A stretch of 64,000 nucleotides of DNA from NCBI RefSeq assembly GCF_029227915.1, contig NC_079877.1:29041851-29105850 (forward strand), given 5' to 3'. A program made the translations under genes and the position numbers. This DNA is from Hydractinia symbiolongicarpus (Eukaryota; Cnidaria; Hydrozoa; Anthoathecata; Hydractiniidae). The notes under the pieces were generated by a model. It was not told the origin of the DNA. It did no database searches and worked only from the letters and a program-made list of their open reading frames with translations. Positions 21,690 through 30,837 of the stretch are shown piece by piece. How positions within the stretch are numbered: position 1 is the stretch's first letter; the number at the start of each line of letters is the position of its first letter.

Positions 21690-22043
21690 ATGTGTGGAAC
21701 GATTGAGGATTTGGCGAGTATTGTCAACAGTCAGGCACAGGACAAGATCAAACTGTTGGTCCTGAAAAATGTACTCTGCAGGCTCTGTGTCAGTGAAGGG
21801 TACACGTTTGTGATCCATTGACAGCTGCAAGAGCTCATGGACCTACCCTACTCTCCAAGTAAAAAGTCCTACACGAATGGTGACTATGATGCACACTACA
21901 ACACTGACGTTTACCAAAAATTGAGACTCATCTGGCCCCAGTTGGATGAAGACGACTGCCTACTTGATGGGAAAAAGTCTATAATTTTGGCTTTGCTACC
22001 TACCAAAGAGTTGAATGCCTGGGGGGACATGTTGACCTGGAGT
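21690..22043 (+). pseudogene. Polinton-like element A: gene 1, first part
   Basis: This frame is homologous to the minus-strand gene at 54139-54644 in element B, sharing the GDYDAHYNTDVYQKLRLI and DDCLLDGKKS-type segments. One in-frame TGA lies near 21819. The match stops at about 22043 because a LINE 3' end is inserted, then resumes at about 22728. The function is unknown. The protein is about 165 residues in the family as seen in B, with no membrane segment. Confidence 0.65.
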
Positions 22044-22727
22044 AGCAATTGATGTGTTCAAAGCCGTTAACGATATTACTGTTGACAGCAATTACAAATT
22101 TGTTAGCCATTCGATTAACACCAGAGGAAATAGATCTAAATTAGTCTTACCTATCATCAAGACAGAAGCTGGTCGGAAGCTTACGTATTATCAAGGAGCT
22201 TTAGTTTTTAATAGTCTCCCCTCTAATATCAGGGAAGAAAAGAGTATGATAAATTTCAAAAAGTTTTTGAAACAAAGTGAGTTCTAGGTCTATTACCTTA
22301 GCTTGATTAATTTTTTGCTGAGATACCCTGTAGCTACAAGGCTTTGTGAATTTAGAATCCTATTTTTCAAATTCGATTTTGGCAACTTACCTTAGCTTGA
22401 TCCTATACGTTACAGGGTGTCTCGGAGATACGCTATTGTTTCTCTGATTTCTAATGTTGTGAAGTTTGAATCCTAAACTCAAATTTTTTCTAATTCCCAT
22501 TTTTGCTAATTTTTCTGTTCATAGTCTGCTACTTGATTCTTATTTTCTTTCTTTTTTTCTAACATTCTCATAATTTTATATATATTATTTAAAAACAAAA
22601 AACAATTTTTGGCTCTTTGTTTACTTTGTTTATTTTTGTTTTAACAGGTCACTCGTTGATAACAGTGCAGATATATTATATCATACTAAAGATGTAAACC
22701 TGTATAAATATGATTAATAATAATAAT
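22044..22727 (+). mobile_element. 5'-truncated LINE 3' end inserted in viral gene 1
   Basis: Frame 22054-22287 is the end of a LINE reverse transcriptase: a TRGNRSKLVLP segment, YYQGALVFNSLPSNIRE, then FKKFLKQ and stop. About 400 bp of noncoding sequence follow, ending in an AATAATAATAATAAA tail. Comparison with the uninterrupted copy at 54139-54644 places the breakpoints close to 22043 and 22728. A target duplication could not be fixed by eye. Confidence 0.75.
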
Positions 22728-22856
22728 AAAGTTTTGACACTCCGATATGCCTTCCCCTGAAGGGTTCTACGGATCGCCTCGAGTTTATGCTGATGGACAA
22801 ACATCGCCACGACAAAAATGATTCTTTTACTGCAATTACGATGTGTTTGCTCATAG
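22728..22856 (+). pseudogene. Polinton-like element A: gene 1, last part
   Basis: The plus-strand sequence after the LINE encodes the counterpart of the end of element B gene 1 (STDRLEFML, FTAITMCLLIE-like) and then a stop. In B the next gene starts one base after this stop. In A the spacing is similar. Confidence 0.6.
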
Positions 22857-22931
22857 AATAAAATGAATGATGTAACCAAGTTAAATCTGAATTTACACCT
22901 GAGGAAAGCCAAAATTATAGACTTGACAGGA

Positions 22932-23496
22932 TGGAAGAGATTGAAAAGTACCTGCGAAGCGAAATTAAAGAACGGGACAGATTAGCAAAAAAGTTTAAAA
23001 TGCATGGTACATGGGTGAGGTATTGTGATCATGGTTTACTGACCGTTAGTATTATCACCTCGGGTAATAATACTAACGCTCAGCTCAGCTTGGAGCTTTA
23101 GCCTCGAGACTCGGAGCTCTACTTGGTATAGCGGTGGGGGGAATCACGATTGCCGTAGGTATCGGAGAGACTGGTCTGCGGAACGCCTCAAAAAAGCTGG
23201 GTGTTAAATCCAAAAAACACGAAACTATAAGGTTACTTGCAGAGACAAGGCTGAACTCTATAATCGATTTAATCTCAAAAGCAATTAAGAATGGAGTCAT
23301 CAGCGACTACGAGTTCAGCCTCATTATGAAAAGCAGCGTTATGAGGTACTAAATGAGCAAATACGAACGTGTTAAACGAATTGTTGAATCCATTAACGAA
23401 CGAGAGCGTGCTCAGCTAGTTGAAAAAGGTAGGGAGGAGGGTAGAAATGATGTTTTAAAAAAGTTACAGTCTGTACAGTATGCCAGTGGTACCTAG
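22932..23496 (+). pseudogene. Polinton-like element A: gene 2 (coiled-coil/membrane protein)
   Basis: Homologue of the minus-strand gene at 53487-54138. In order it shows an N-terminal helix (KYLRSEIKERDRLAKKFK), a Gly-rich hydrophobic middle and a KSKKHETIRLLAE helix. The C-terminal part is charged (ERAQLVEKGREEGRNDVLKK) and ends LQSVQYAS. Frame changes occur near 23040-23130 and around 23345. A hairpin sequence at about 23050-23084 disrupts the hydrophobic middle. Function unknown. The layout suggests a membrane-associated virion or accessory protein. Confidence 0.65.
23046..23084. repeat. Hairpin inside viral gene 2 of element A
   Basis: CGTTAGTATTATCACC and GGTAATAATACTAACG form 16-bp arms with one mismatch and a 3-base loop. 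The element B copy lacks the second arm at the matching place, so the arm looks like a local inverted duplication. Confidence 0.75.
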
Positions 23497-23525
23497 AGTC
23501 TCCACCTAAGTACAAACCTTAATAT

Positions 23526-23553
23526 GTTTTTTAACCTTGTAGGGTTATAAAAC
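23526..23553. terminator. Hairpin between convergent viral genes, element A
   Basis: GTTTTTTAACC and GGTTATAAAAC form 11-bp arms with one mismatch, between the stop of gene 2 (plus strand) and the stop of the convergent minus gene at 23556. The loop region CCCTACAAG, read in element B orientation, is also present in the hairpin at 53422-53451. A shared position and core suggest a bidirectional transcription end or processing signal. That role is inferred. Confidence 0.5.
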
Positions 23554-23555
23554 GT

Positions 23556-24127
23556 TTAATCATCACTTAGCAGCCATTCGACTTTAAAGTCCTTGTACCA
23601 ACATTCCACATTATGTACCTGAGGGTAGTAGTTTTTACCCTGCATATACACCGATAATATAGCCAGGATGGCACTGACTTGACAGGGTTCATCGTAGGGT
23701 ACCCGCATACAGTGAAATTTAGTTGTCATCGCATCCTTGTAGTATTTGAGTTTTGCGTTGATGTAACTCTCTTTTTTCACAGGCTCTGTCGTCAATTTTT
23801 CAGAAATCAACTCTTGAATTTTGTTCCAGATTTGCCGATACTTCTCAATCCTACTTCTCAATCAATCAAGACTTATCGCTGGTACAGCACTGGCATTGTA
23901 TCGGGTGACTCCATTCGGGAACAGATCTTAGGCGTCTTTACCCTCAAGGCTACTACGAGGTCTCGCGTATGGTACCCTACAAGGTAACGATTATCCTTAC
24001 CTCCATTGGCAGGAATAGCATCTGACACTGTCAGCTAACTTATGTTAATGTTGTTGATATCTGTAAAAGTAGCAGCAAAACTGTAGAAATTTCTGGGGTT
24101 GACAATTTTATTCTCAAATTTTAGCAT
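23556..24127 (-). pseudogene. Polinton-like element A: gene 3
   Basis: Counterpart of the plus-strand gene at 52858-53410. It starts with MLKFE and runs through FYSFAATFTDIN and TVSDAIPANGG-like segments in broken frames. It ends with the open 101-codon part: KYRQIWNKIQELISEKL, VPYDEPCQVSAILAILS and WYKDFKVEWLLSDD. Frame breaks lie between about 23865 and 24000. I do not recognise the family. Its place in a block of viral late-type genes makes a structural role possible but unproven. Confidence 0.6.
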
Positions 24128-24208
24128 CCTTTATTGCCTTTCAAACAACGTCCGAGGATTGCTTCTCCTCACACATACACAACTTCCTCCGTTATATGTG
24201 ATATACTC

Positions 24209-24316
24209 TTAGTAGCAGCACCAGCACAGCATCCTAGCCTTTATCATAAACCTTCTTCCGCAGGTGCATCTATCATACTCGTCGACTACGCGTTCACAGT
24301 CATTGCATTGTTCCAT
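24209..24316 (-). CDS. Polinton-like element A: small Cys-rich protein, 35 aa
   Basis: A short open frame begins MEQCNDCE and continues with CTCGRR, then MLCWCC, giving two or three Cys pairs that could bind zinc. The element B counterpart (52665-52871) has the same cysteines and a longer C-terminus. The stop after CWCCY in A shortens it. Function unknown; a zinc ribbon is the simplest reading. Confidence 0.5.
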   Translation of the reverse strand: MEQCNDCERVVDEYDRCTCGRRFMIKARMLCWCCY

Positions 24317-24320
24317 TTAT

Positions 24321-24344
24321 CTTATAACCCCGAGGGGTTGTAAG
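24321..24344. repeat. Short hairpin between viral small genes, element A
   Basis: CTTATAACCCC and GGGGTTGTAAG pair over 11 positions with one G-T wobble and a 2-base loop. It lies between the Cys-rich frame and the membrane-protein frame, both on the minus strand. Confidence 0.5.
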
Positions 24345-24349
24345 ATAAC

Positions 24350-24532
24350 CTATTCTAAGGCATCAGCACGATCATCCAAATCTTTAACTGCTTGTTCATT
24401 CTCCTTCTCCTTCGACGATTCTTGCACTAATGACAACGCCATAAGTGGTAGAAAGATACTAAAACCGGTTATAAAGATCATAACTACTACATTGTCGAAC
24501 ATTTCAAATTTTGATTCACGCTTGATATACAT
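24350..24532 (-). CDS. Polinton-like element A: small single-pass membrane protein, 60 aa
   Basis: The frame starts with a charged N-terminus, has one clear membrane segment (VVVMIFITGFSIFLPLMAL, about residues 15-33) and ends with a charged helix (SSKEKENEQAVKDLDDRADALE). Element B keeps only the end of this helix (52592-52678). Small membrane proteins are common in this class of virus element, but its role is unknown. Confidence 0.5.
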   Translation of the reverse strand: MYIKRESKFEMFDNVVVMIFITGFSIFLPLMALSLVQESSKEKENEQAVKDLDDRADALE

Positions 24533-24571
24533 TTATTATAGTAATTTTTTTTTTTAATTTTGTATTGTTCC

Positions 24572-24892
24572 CTACCCCGATGTCAGGAATTCCTTTTGCA
24601 TCAAGTCGCCCCCAAATCTGACGAGGCGTCTCCAGTCTGGGGCAGCCTTTCCTTTGTAGCACCTTTTCAACAACCACAGCGACATTTCGTATGCGCTGTC
24701 ATACACCTTTCGCTCCTCCACATAAGCCAAGCAGCACGCATTTCCACGAAAGTAGCCCTCGTACACGTACTTGCCGCCCTCGCCCATATGAGCGGCCATG
24801 TTTTCTTTGACATGAAAAAAGCCAGATTTCGTCGTATGTTTTATACTAACCTGCGGGGGGGGGGGGGGGGGGGGGGGGGGGTTGTATCTCAT
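24572..24892 (-). CDS. Polinton-like element A: gene 4, 106 aa
   Basis: Counterpart of the plus-strand gene at 52287-52586. The body reads HVKENMAAHMGEGGKYVYEG, CLAYVEERKVYDSAYEMSLW, then WRRLVRFGGDL and stop. The N-terminus contains a run of prolines encoded by a long G/C homopolymer at 24855-24881. That expansion is not in B and probably reflects slippage. The rest is open, unlike B, which has one in-frame TAG. Family not recognised. Confidence 0.6.
   Translation of the reverse strand: MRYNPPPPPPPPPQVSIKHTTKSGFFHVKENMAAHMGEGGKYVYEGYFRGNACCLAYVEERKVYDSAYEMSLWLLKRCYKGKAAPDWRRLVRFGGDLMQKEFLTSG
24855..24881 (+). repeat. Guanine homopolymer of about 27 bases
   Basis: An uninterrupted G run within viral gene 4 of element A, read as polyproline on the minus strand. 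Its length is likely to be unstable and hard to sequence. Confidence 0.85.
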
Positions 24893-25024
24893 GGGGAACC
24901 TGACGCCTATTTTGTGGCACAGTTCTACAGAGCACCAGTACCATTTTATTGATGATAACCCTGTCGCGCCGAAGTTTTAATTGAAAAAAACCTACACTTA
25001 CCAATCCTTTGATTGTCGTGCCTC

Positions 25025-25234
25025 TTACCTAGGGCTCCACAACCTTTCGAGGTCTGCTTTTTCATACTCTGAAAAGCACCAGTCTATGGACTGGTGCTTT
25101 TCATAAGATGCTCTGTCGGGATGCCAGGCTATTGGAGCTAGCTCGTCTTTAATTCTAACCTTTTTGGCTTTCCTCTGGCAGTAGGTCTTGAGTAATTCAG
25201 GGAGACGAGCATCCGTTTTTTCCTTAAGTTGCAA
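25025..25234 (-). CDS. Possible further gene of element A, 69 aa
   Basis: The frame encodes a highly charged, probably helical protein: EKTDARLPELLKTYCQRKAK, then HPDRASYEKHQSIDWCFSEY. It lies directly upstream of gene 4 on the same strand and has similar base composition, so it probably belongs to the virus element. No counterpart was found left of 52287. It contains a perfect hairpin. Not recognised. Confidence 0.4.
   Translation of the reverse strand: MQLKEKTDARLPELLKTYCQRKAKKVRIKDELAPIAWHPDRASYEKHQSIDWCFSEYEKADLERLWSPR
25071..25102. repeat. Perfect 14-bp hairpin
   Basis: GAAAAGCACCAGTC and GACTGGTGCTTTTC flank the loop TATG. It lies inside the 69-codon frame at 25025-25234. Confidence 0.85.
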
Positions 25235-25546
25235 TAAAGGAATTGAATTTCAACATTCCCATTATTTTAAAAAAATGGACGAAACATTTACTTCTACAAG
25301 TGTCTTCGGCAACTTGTTCGTTGGTTGTGCAGCTAAAGGAAAATACTAAAGTATAAATACAGTCTACTCTCCATAAGTGGAACCCCGGATAAGTGAATTT
25401 TTTTTAGTGTGGAACCAATTTCTCCGGCCCCTTGGATTTGCATTAAAGATAATTAACCCCTATATATACGGAGGTGTGGCGCTCTCTTATTTTATTAGGC
25501 TAAGTGGGACCCTCGATAAGTGGAACCATTTTTTGTCCCTTGAACA

Positions 25547-25786
25547 ATGAATCATTTTAATCAAAACATTTTTTTTTCGAATGCAAACATTCGATTGCTA
25601 TCAAGTAATGAAAACACAAAAACTATATCAGCAGTCACATTTCAAAAAGAAGTGCCATTGAAACTCTATTGGGCTTTAGTTTTTTTTACAGAGTCAGATG
25701 AGGTTCAACGTTGTACCTTAGAAGTTTCTAAATTAATTGAAAAGGAACTTTTACAAAGTTTAAAACAAGCTAGAATAAAATATTAA
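25547..25786 (+). pseudogene. Unassigned open frame inside pogo-type element, 79 aa
   Basis: The frame has a coding-like second half (SDEVQRCTLEVSKLIEKELL) rich in charged residues, consistent with a helical C-terminus. It starts soon after the left end repeats of the enclosing element. I cannot name a domain. A remnant of the element's own transposase is one possibility, and chance is another. Confidence 0.3.
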
Positions 25787-25832
25787 TTTTGATAACTTTA
25801 TTGCTAAGAAAAATCATCATGTGGAACATAAA

Positions 25833-26352
25833 TACAGTAGACGTCCGTTAATTCGAACACGCAAGGGACTAAATTATTTGTTCAAATTAACGAATGTTCG
25901 GATTATCAGAAGTTCAGAAAAAACAAGAATTTTAATAAACGTTTAAAGATTTTATGCTAATATAACTTTATTACAAATTTACTACAACTTTTTATAAAAA
26001 TCTTTTAACTTTGTTTGCTTGGCGATGGGCAAGGCCTCCAAATTCCATATAAACTTCATTTTATTGGAAATGTCAATTTAATCGTTAAATTAAAAGAACT
26101 TTTGCCACCATTGATGCAATAAAAATGAATAAAAATGAAAACGATTTTTTTATTTTCCCATAAGATTTTATTTATCGATACACAAAATTTCGAATTAACG
26201 AGCATTAGCGAAATGTTCGAATTAGCGGAGTCCGAATTTAGCAGCTCAAAATTTAAGACTTTATTAAACCAAACTCAAGGGAATTGGCAATTTGTTCGAA
26301 ATAACGGAAAGTTCGAATTAAGCGGCATTCGAATTAACGGACGTCTACTTTA
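25833..26352. mobile_element. MITE of about 515 bp with TAGACGTCCGTTAATTCGAA ends
   Basis: The left end AGTAGACGTCCGTTAATTCG is found inverted at the right end near 26330-26349, with TA next to both. Further copies of TTCGAATTAA-type motifs occur inside the right half. It is nested in the pogo-type element at 25360-26545. It has no transposase. Confidence 0.75.
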
Positions 26353-26841
26353 TTTATAAAGCATTCTCTTTTGTTTCTCCCTCTGTTTTTGATTATTCGT
26401 AAATTCCTCGGTCTCCTGAGATTTCAGATAAGAGAAAAGTTCGATAAGTGGAATTTTTTTCGGTTTCATAGAGATTCCACTTATCGAGCAATTCGGATAA
26501 GTGGAACATTCGATAAGTGGAACCATTTTTTTCGGTCCCGTGGAGGTTTCACTTATCGAAATATTTTAGAATATTTAAACTTTAAAAAAAATTGTTTTCT
26601 GAGGCAGCATTATTTATAGAATATTTTTACAATTTCGAAAATTAAGCTTTGATTATTCTTATCTCTTACCAACCTCCCTAAAGGCAAACATCACGATGTT
26701 GATCACGGGCATTGGAATTTTGGTAGTGCTAGACTCGCTAGACTGGCTAGACTCGCTAAAAGGTAATCTGCCATGTTTCCTATTGTTTTTAAAAACCCGT
26801 CAAACACATAGCGCAAGCACACTTGGTGACATTCCTATCAG

Positions 26842-27705
26842 GGTGCATGCGTTAATAAAAAATGTCGTGAGCTTTTTCCATTATAGTAAAAAATGCAGTC
26901 AAATGAAAACAGAGACTTTAATCTGTGCATCCTAACTGATTGATGAATCGAATAAAAAAATGTTTGGGTTATGAGCGTTATTAAATCGTGGCATTAAAGT
27001 TGTTTTACTTAAAAAAGAAGACAAGGTTTCACATATCGCCAACAGGGGTATGTTTGAATATTATGATCCACCAAAAAGAACTGAGCTTTTTTTTGATGTT
27101 TCAACAGAAAGATGGGTTATAGCCTCTCTAACAAGGAAATTTTTTTTATACAGGACAAAATACAAAGATTTTGCTTTACGTCCTGAATTTATCACATCAA
27201 GCTGGAATGTATTATTTCCTACATTCTTCTGTGTTTCACAAATAACCAAATGTTCACGTTGCAAACATGGTGAGTGCCAAAGAGTTAGTATAGAATATAA
27301 ATCGAAATTCAAAATGAAGCATCATGCATATTATACATGTTCCTGTTACTTTGGTTATAAAGGAAAATATTGTGATGAAAAATCTCCTAGTTGTGCAATT
27401 CCAGAGGGACACGAAAGTCTGATTGTAAATTCGGATCGGTATAGTGTGGCATCATACTTCTGTGGCAATCTTAATGAAGACACCGAACCAATTGTTTTTC
27501 CCAATGATTTGTGATGCAAATTCCCAATGGAAAATCAATGGAACTTGTAAATATTTGTTTTCAAAAAGAAAAGCGTTTTATGTTATTGTGTCAATTGGAT
27601 CAATTTTACTGTTAGTGCTTTGTCTTCTTGGCCTGGGTTTGTATTTAAATGTATCAAGAATTGACAGTAAATGGATTCTCGTGTATTCTACAACTTGGAG
27701 TTTAT
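26842..27705 (+). pseudogene. EGF-like transmembrane protein, extracellular and first membrane exon
   Basis: The plus strand carries one long exon. In order it has a Cys-containing N-terminal part, then a FEYYDPPKRTELFFDV region. An EGF-like module follows, with C..C....C and CSCYFGYKGKYC near 27250-27375. A CCP-like stretch (PSCAIPEGHESL, SYFCGN, then a W and C) leads to a membrane segment (VIVSIGSILLLVLCLLGLG). In-frame stops at about 26933 and 26975 and a +1 shift near 27490-27505 break it. A donor (GTGAGT) begins at 27706. A possible signal-peptide exon (MLITGIGILVVL, 26696-26761) lies upstream, but its phase does not fit cleanly. Family not recognised. Confidence 0.55.
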
Positions 27706-28042
27706 GTGAGTACATTATGCCCTAGGGTTAATATTATCATATTTTCACTATGTTTTACTATATGGGCTAATTATGATCAATGATTAAGATTATGATCAAA
27801 TGCGATTAAACAGCGGGTAGATAGATGGTACACAAGGAATTGTTGGAATTTTAGAGTTCCACATTGCAAAGAATAGAAGGTTGTGTTATCTCTAAATGAG
27901 ACGTCTGCATGTTGACAAATTTAAACTATATCCAGTTTAAAAACCACTTAAAACTTGTTCTATTATCATAAGCACCTGTGGAATCGCTTGGTAACGTATG
28001 ATAATATTTAAACATGTTAACATTTTTTTAGGCGTGGTTGTT

Positions 28043-28110
28043 AATTATTAAAAATCTTGCTTAAAAGTAAAACCTAACGGTTTTACTTTTAAGCAAGATT
28101 TTTAATAATT
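28043..28110. repeat. Perfect 32-bp inverted repeat with 4-base loop
   Basis: The left arm at 28043-28074 and right arm at 28079-28110 are exact reverse complements, separated by TAAC. The arm core reads CTTGCTTAAAAGTAAAACC. A perfect palindrome of this size may be a very young foldback insertion or a hairpin RNA source. Confidence 0.95.
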
Positions 28111-28339
28111 CACGTTTGGAACACATGGTTAATTGATTGTTTTGTTATTTCGCGAAAAAAAATTTTTCACCGAATGTCCACAAGATTTAGGATAATTGTG
28201 TGAAATATCCGAAATTTTGTATATACCATATTAAAAATGTTCGCGTCAATTACTCGTAAATAGTGAAATTTTTGGATGATTTTTATGAAAAAAATTTTTC
28301 GCAAATGACGGCCATCGTTTTTTTTTCGCAAACATTTAA

Positions 28340-29110
28340 TTTTTCAAAAAGTTGTTTAAATATTTCCCAAAAGTACAATTTTTTATATGAATTTTACACA
28401 TGCTAATCAATATTAAAAAAAAATGATATTAAATAAACTAACAAAAGTTAGTTAAATACTATTTTTATACAAAATTTTTTAAAAAAATGGTTTGTCTTTT
28501 GCCATTCCACCATTAAAACTTAGGAAAACTGATGTGCTTGTATTGTTTTGAAATGATTTATCGATTTATGTCCTCAAATTTGAAAGATAGAAACGATGAT
28601 AATCTTTTAAAGTCCAGCCTATCACATATTGCGAACAGTTATTACCACGATTACGACCCAGTCGCGAAGTTATCAAAAAACATGGTATCCTGAAAAAGTT
28701 GAAGAAAAACAATATTGTTATTTTAAAGCCTGACAAGGGAAATGGGTTAGTAATTTTAGACAGAAAGGATTATGAAAAAGGCATCTTAGATATTATTTTA
28801 AACACTACTAAATTTAAAAAACTCGACGAAGATCCAACATTGAAGAGAGAAGGAGAGTTACAACGTTTTCTTAGGAATTTAAAGAAAAAAGGTTTTTTTA
28901 GTGACAAAGTTTACAACCATATATATCCTAGTGGTTCTCAACCGGTCAGAATATACGGTCTAATAACATTTTGTTAATATTGATTAGCATGTGTAAAATT
29001 CATATAGAAAATTGTACTTTTGGGAAATATTTAAACAACTTTTTGAAAAATTTTGTACTTTTGTATATTCTGAAGATGACTTTGGTAAAGTCGAAACATG
29101 TCAATAAAAA
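28340..29110 (+). mobile_element. Penelope-like retroelement fragment with inverted flanks
   Basis: The frame from about 28640 to 28975 reads REVIKKHGILKKLKKNNIVI, LKPDKGNGLVIL, FKKLDEDPT and YPSGSQPVRIYGL. This is the characteristic N-terminal part of a Penelope reverse transcriptase. The frame ends just before the conserved catalytic blocks. A sequence of about 74 bp at 28341-28414 is repeated inverted at 28977-29051, resembling the inverted pseudo-LTR ends of these elements. A hammerhead-ribozyme-like core follows at 29070-29102. Confidence 0.7.
29070..29102 (+). ncRNA. Hammerhead-ribozyme-like motif (candidate)
   Basis: CTGAAGA at 29070-29076 fits the CUGANGA core. GACTTT and AAAGTC can form stem II, then CGAAAC supplies the GAAA core, and GTC at 29100-29102 could be the cleavage triplet. 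Penelope elements are known to carry minimal hammerheads in their ends. An unpaired T after the core and a very short stem III make activity doubtful. Confidence 0.35.
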
Positions 29111-29759
29111 TTAAACGTGTCGTAATTTTTATGAAAATTCTTTGCAATCTTGTGTTGATACGAAGTTTTTGAAACACTTAATTATGCGAAAAGAAAAAGT
29201 CACGCAATTCATAAAAAAATTTATTCATAAAAATTTACTCATTAAGATTTTGCTAATGTGTTGCTTATGACAAAAGTGTAACTCAATATAAATCTTGACA
29301 ACGCTAGATTTTATTAAGATGGCCTTTTTAAAAAATGCAAAAATTAAACATCAACAATTTGAATTCTGGATATTTGTTAGCTTCTCGTGACTTAGAATTC
29401 TTTTTAGATGGCTTCACATGGGTATGTATGAAGCTATGGACACATACATCCTCTTTTGAACACACACGTGCTGTGGTGCTGGACTGGGTTATTTCATCAT
29501 CTTCCTGTCTGTGTTTATAAATACACGTATTTGCGAGTATCCGAGAAGTCTTGTGAAGCCGATGCTACTAGGTATACATATACATTTTGTCATTTTTATT
29601 TCAATATTCCATATCTTCTTCTGGCTGTAAAAAATTATGTGTAGGAGAGAGATTATATTAAAAAATTTACAGCCAGATGCAGCAGCCGTTTTTATCCTTA
29701 AGGTCTTTTGGCACCTGAGCCATGTTATTTCATTCAACATATTTTTATAATTTTTTTAG

Positions 29760-30581
29760 GAGGACTTGGAATAGTAGGGGCGATGGTATTACATCGAGTC
29801 TATTTAGCCAGTAACAACGGAAATATTTCAACACTACTGTTTCTCGTTATACTTTACTGTATACTGTTAATAGATCAGTACATCAACATAAGAAAGACGC
29901 GAAAATACTTGGATACACTTTCTGAAGGTGTTGTCAGATTTTGTGTAGATATGGCGAGAGTCAAGCCACAGCTGAAAATAAAAATATCTGCTTCTCATGA
30001 ACCAAATAATGAGGAAGGTTTGCACGAAACATTCTCTGAGGTAATAGACGTTCCGATTGCATCGTGGAAACATAAAGATAAAGTGTATGATTTTCAAGAG
30101 CCTGCTGTCTGGAAGGTGAGCGAGAATATTGTTTGGAGTGAAAACGATAGCGAAGAACGATTTCATGAATATTTATTCCACTTGGAGAGTATTTATCATC
30201 GTCATGAAGAACAATCTACATGCAAGTTCGAACTATATACACCTGGTTTCAAGGATTGCACTTTTTACTGTGGATACAAATCAGTTTTGTCCTTATCTTA
30301 TTGGAGTTTTAGTATTTGTCCTGATCTCCTTTTTACACTGGCCGTTGCGATATAAATACATAATTTGTGGACTGCGAGAAAAGAAGTTTGTTATAGAAAA
30401 AGAGATTTCGTATAGATCAATCAGTACTGCTATTGGCAGCCCACCACCTAACTATGAAGAAGCTGTCCACACATCTATCACTCCTCCACCATGTTATGAA
30501 GACGCCACTGATTCTGATCGTTTATTGGAAGGTGGTTTCCGCCCTTCTTATGAAGAAATTATGTTGCAAACACGAAGCTAA
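29760..30581 (+). pseudogene. EGF-like transmembrane protein, C-terminal exon with PPxY tail
   Basis: After an acceptor at 29758-29759, frame 1 encodes two hydrophobic segments (GLGIVGAMVL, TLLFLVILYCILLI). A folded cytoplasmic or loop region follows, with HETFSEVIDVPIASWKHKDK and EPAVWKVSENIVW. A +1 shift near 30260-30290 is needed to reach the next segment, FCPYLIGVLVFVLISFL, and the tail. The tail holds PPPNYEEA, PPPCYEDA and RPSYEEI, which are PPxY-type WW-domain ligands. They suggest binding to NEDD4-family ubiquitin ligases. The exon junction with 27705 also gives an in-frame stop. The gene appears dead; the family is not recognised. Confidence 0.5.
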
Positions 30582-30837
30582 TTAAACAAAAAGAATTTTT
30601 GTAAATATGATTATCTATTCTCTTCGCATACTTTCTTCGAAATTTATTTTTTTAACATGTATAACATTTAGTCAGTTTTTTAAAATATCATTAGGAATAT
30701 TTGTAGATTTTTTTAGTACCATTTTGTCACGTCAATATTTTTATTTTTCCCCAGCTTCATTGCTATGCCTCTGCTGGATAAATTTTGATAACATTTTTAA
30801 ACTTTTTGGTTTACATAACATCTAAGGCAACTTTTGA

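Larger units (their letters stand above)
25360..26545. mobile_element. pogo-type element with GATAAGTGGAACC end repeats
   Basis: The left side has CCATAAGTGGAACC, GGATAAGTG and TAAGTGGAACC motifs, several close together. The right side repeats GATAAGTGGAACC and its complement near 26440-26560. This resembles cnidarian pogo/Tigger-like elements with repeated subterminal motifs. A 79-codon frame at 25547-25786 lies inside and could be a transposase C-terminal remnant. The element is split by another MITE at 25833-26352. Limits are approximate. Confidence 0.5.
27706..29759 (+). other. Intron of the EGF-like gene relic
   Basis: A 2-kb intron running from GTGAGT to a poly-T acceptor (TTTTTTTAG). 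It contains a perfect palindrome at 28043-28110 and a Penelope-type element at about 28340-29110. Confidence 0.5.

Noticed and set aside
23679-23987. 102-codon plus-strand frame
   Set aside because: Antisense to viral gene 3 of element A, which is conserved in element B.
26371-26619. 82-codon plus-strand frame
   Set aside because: It translates the repeated GATAAGTGGAA ends of the pogo-type element.
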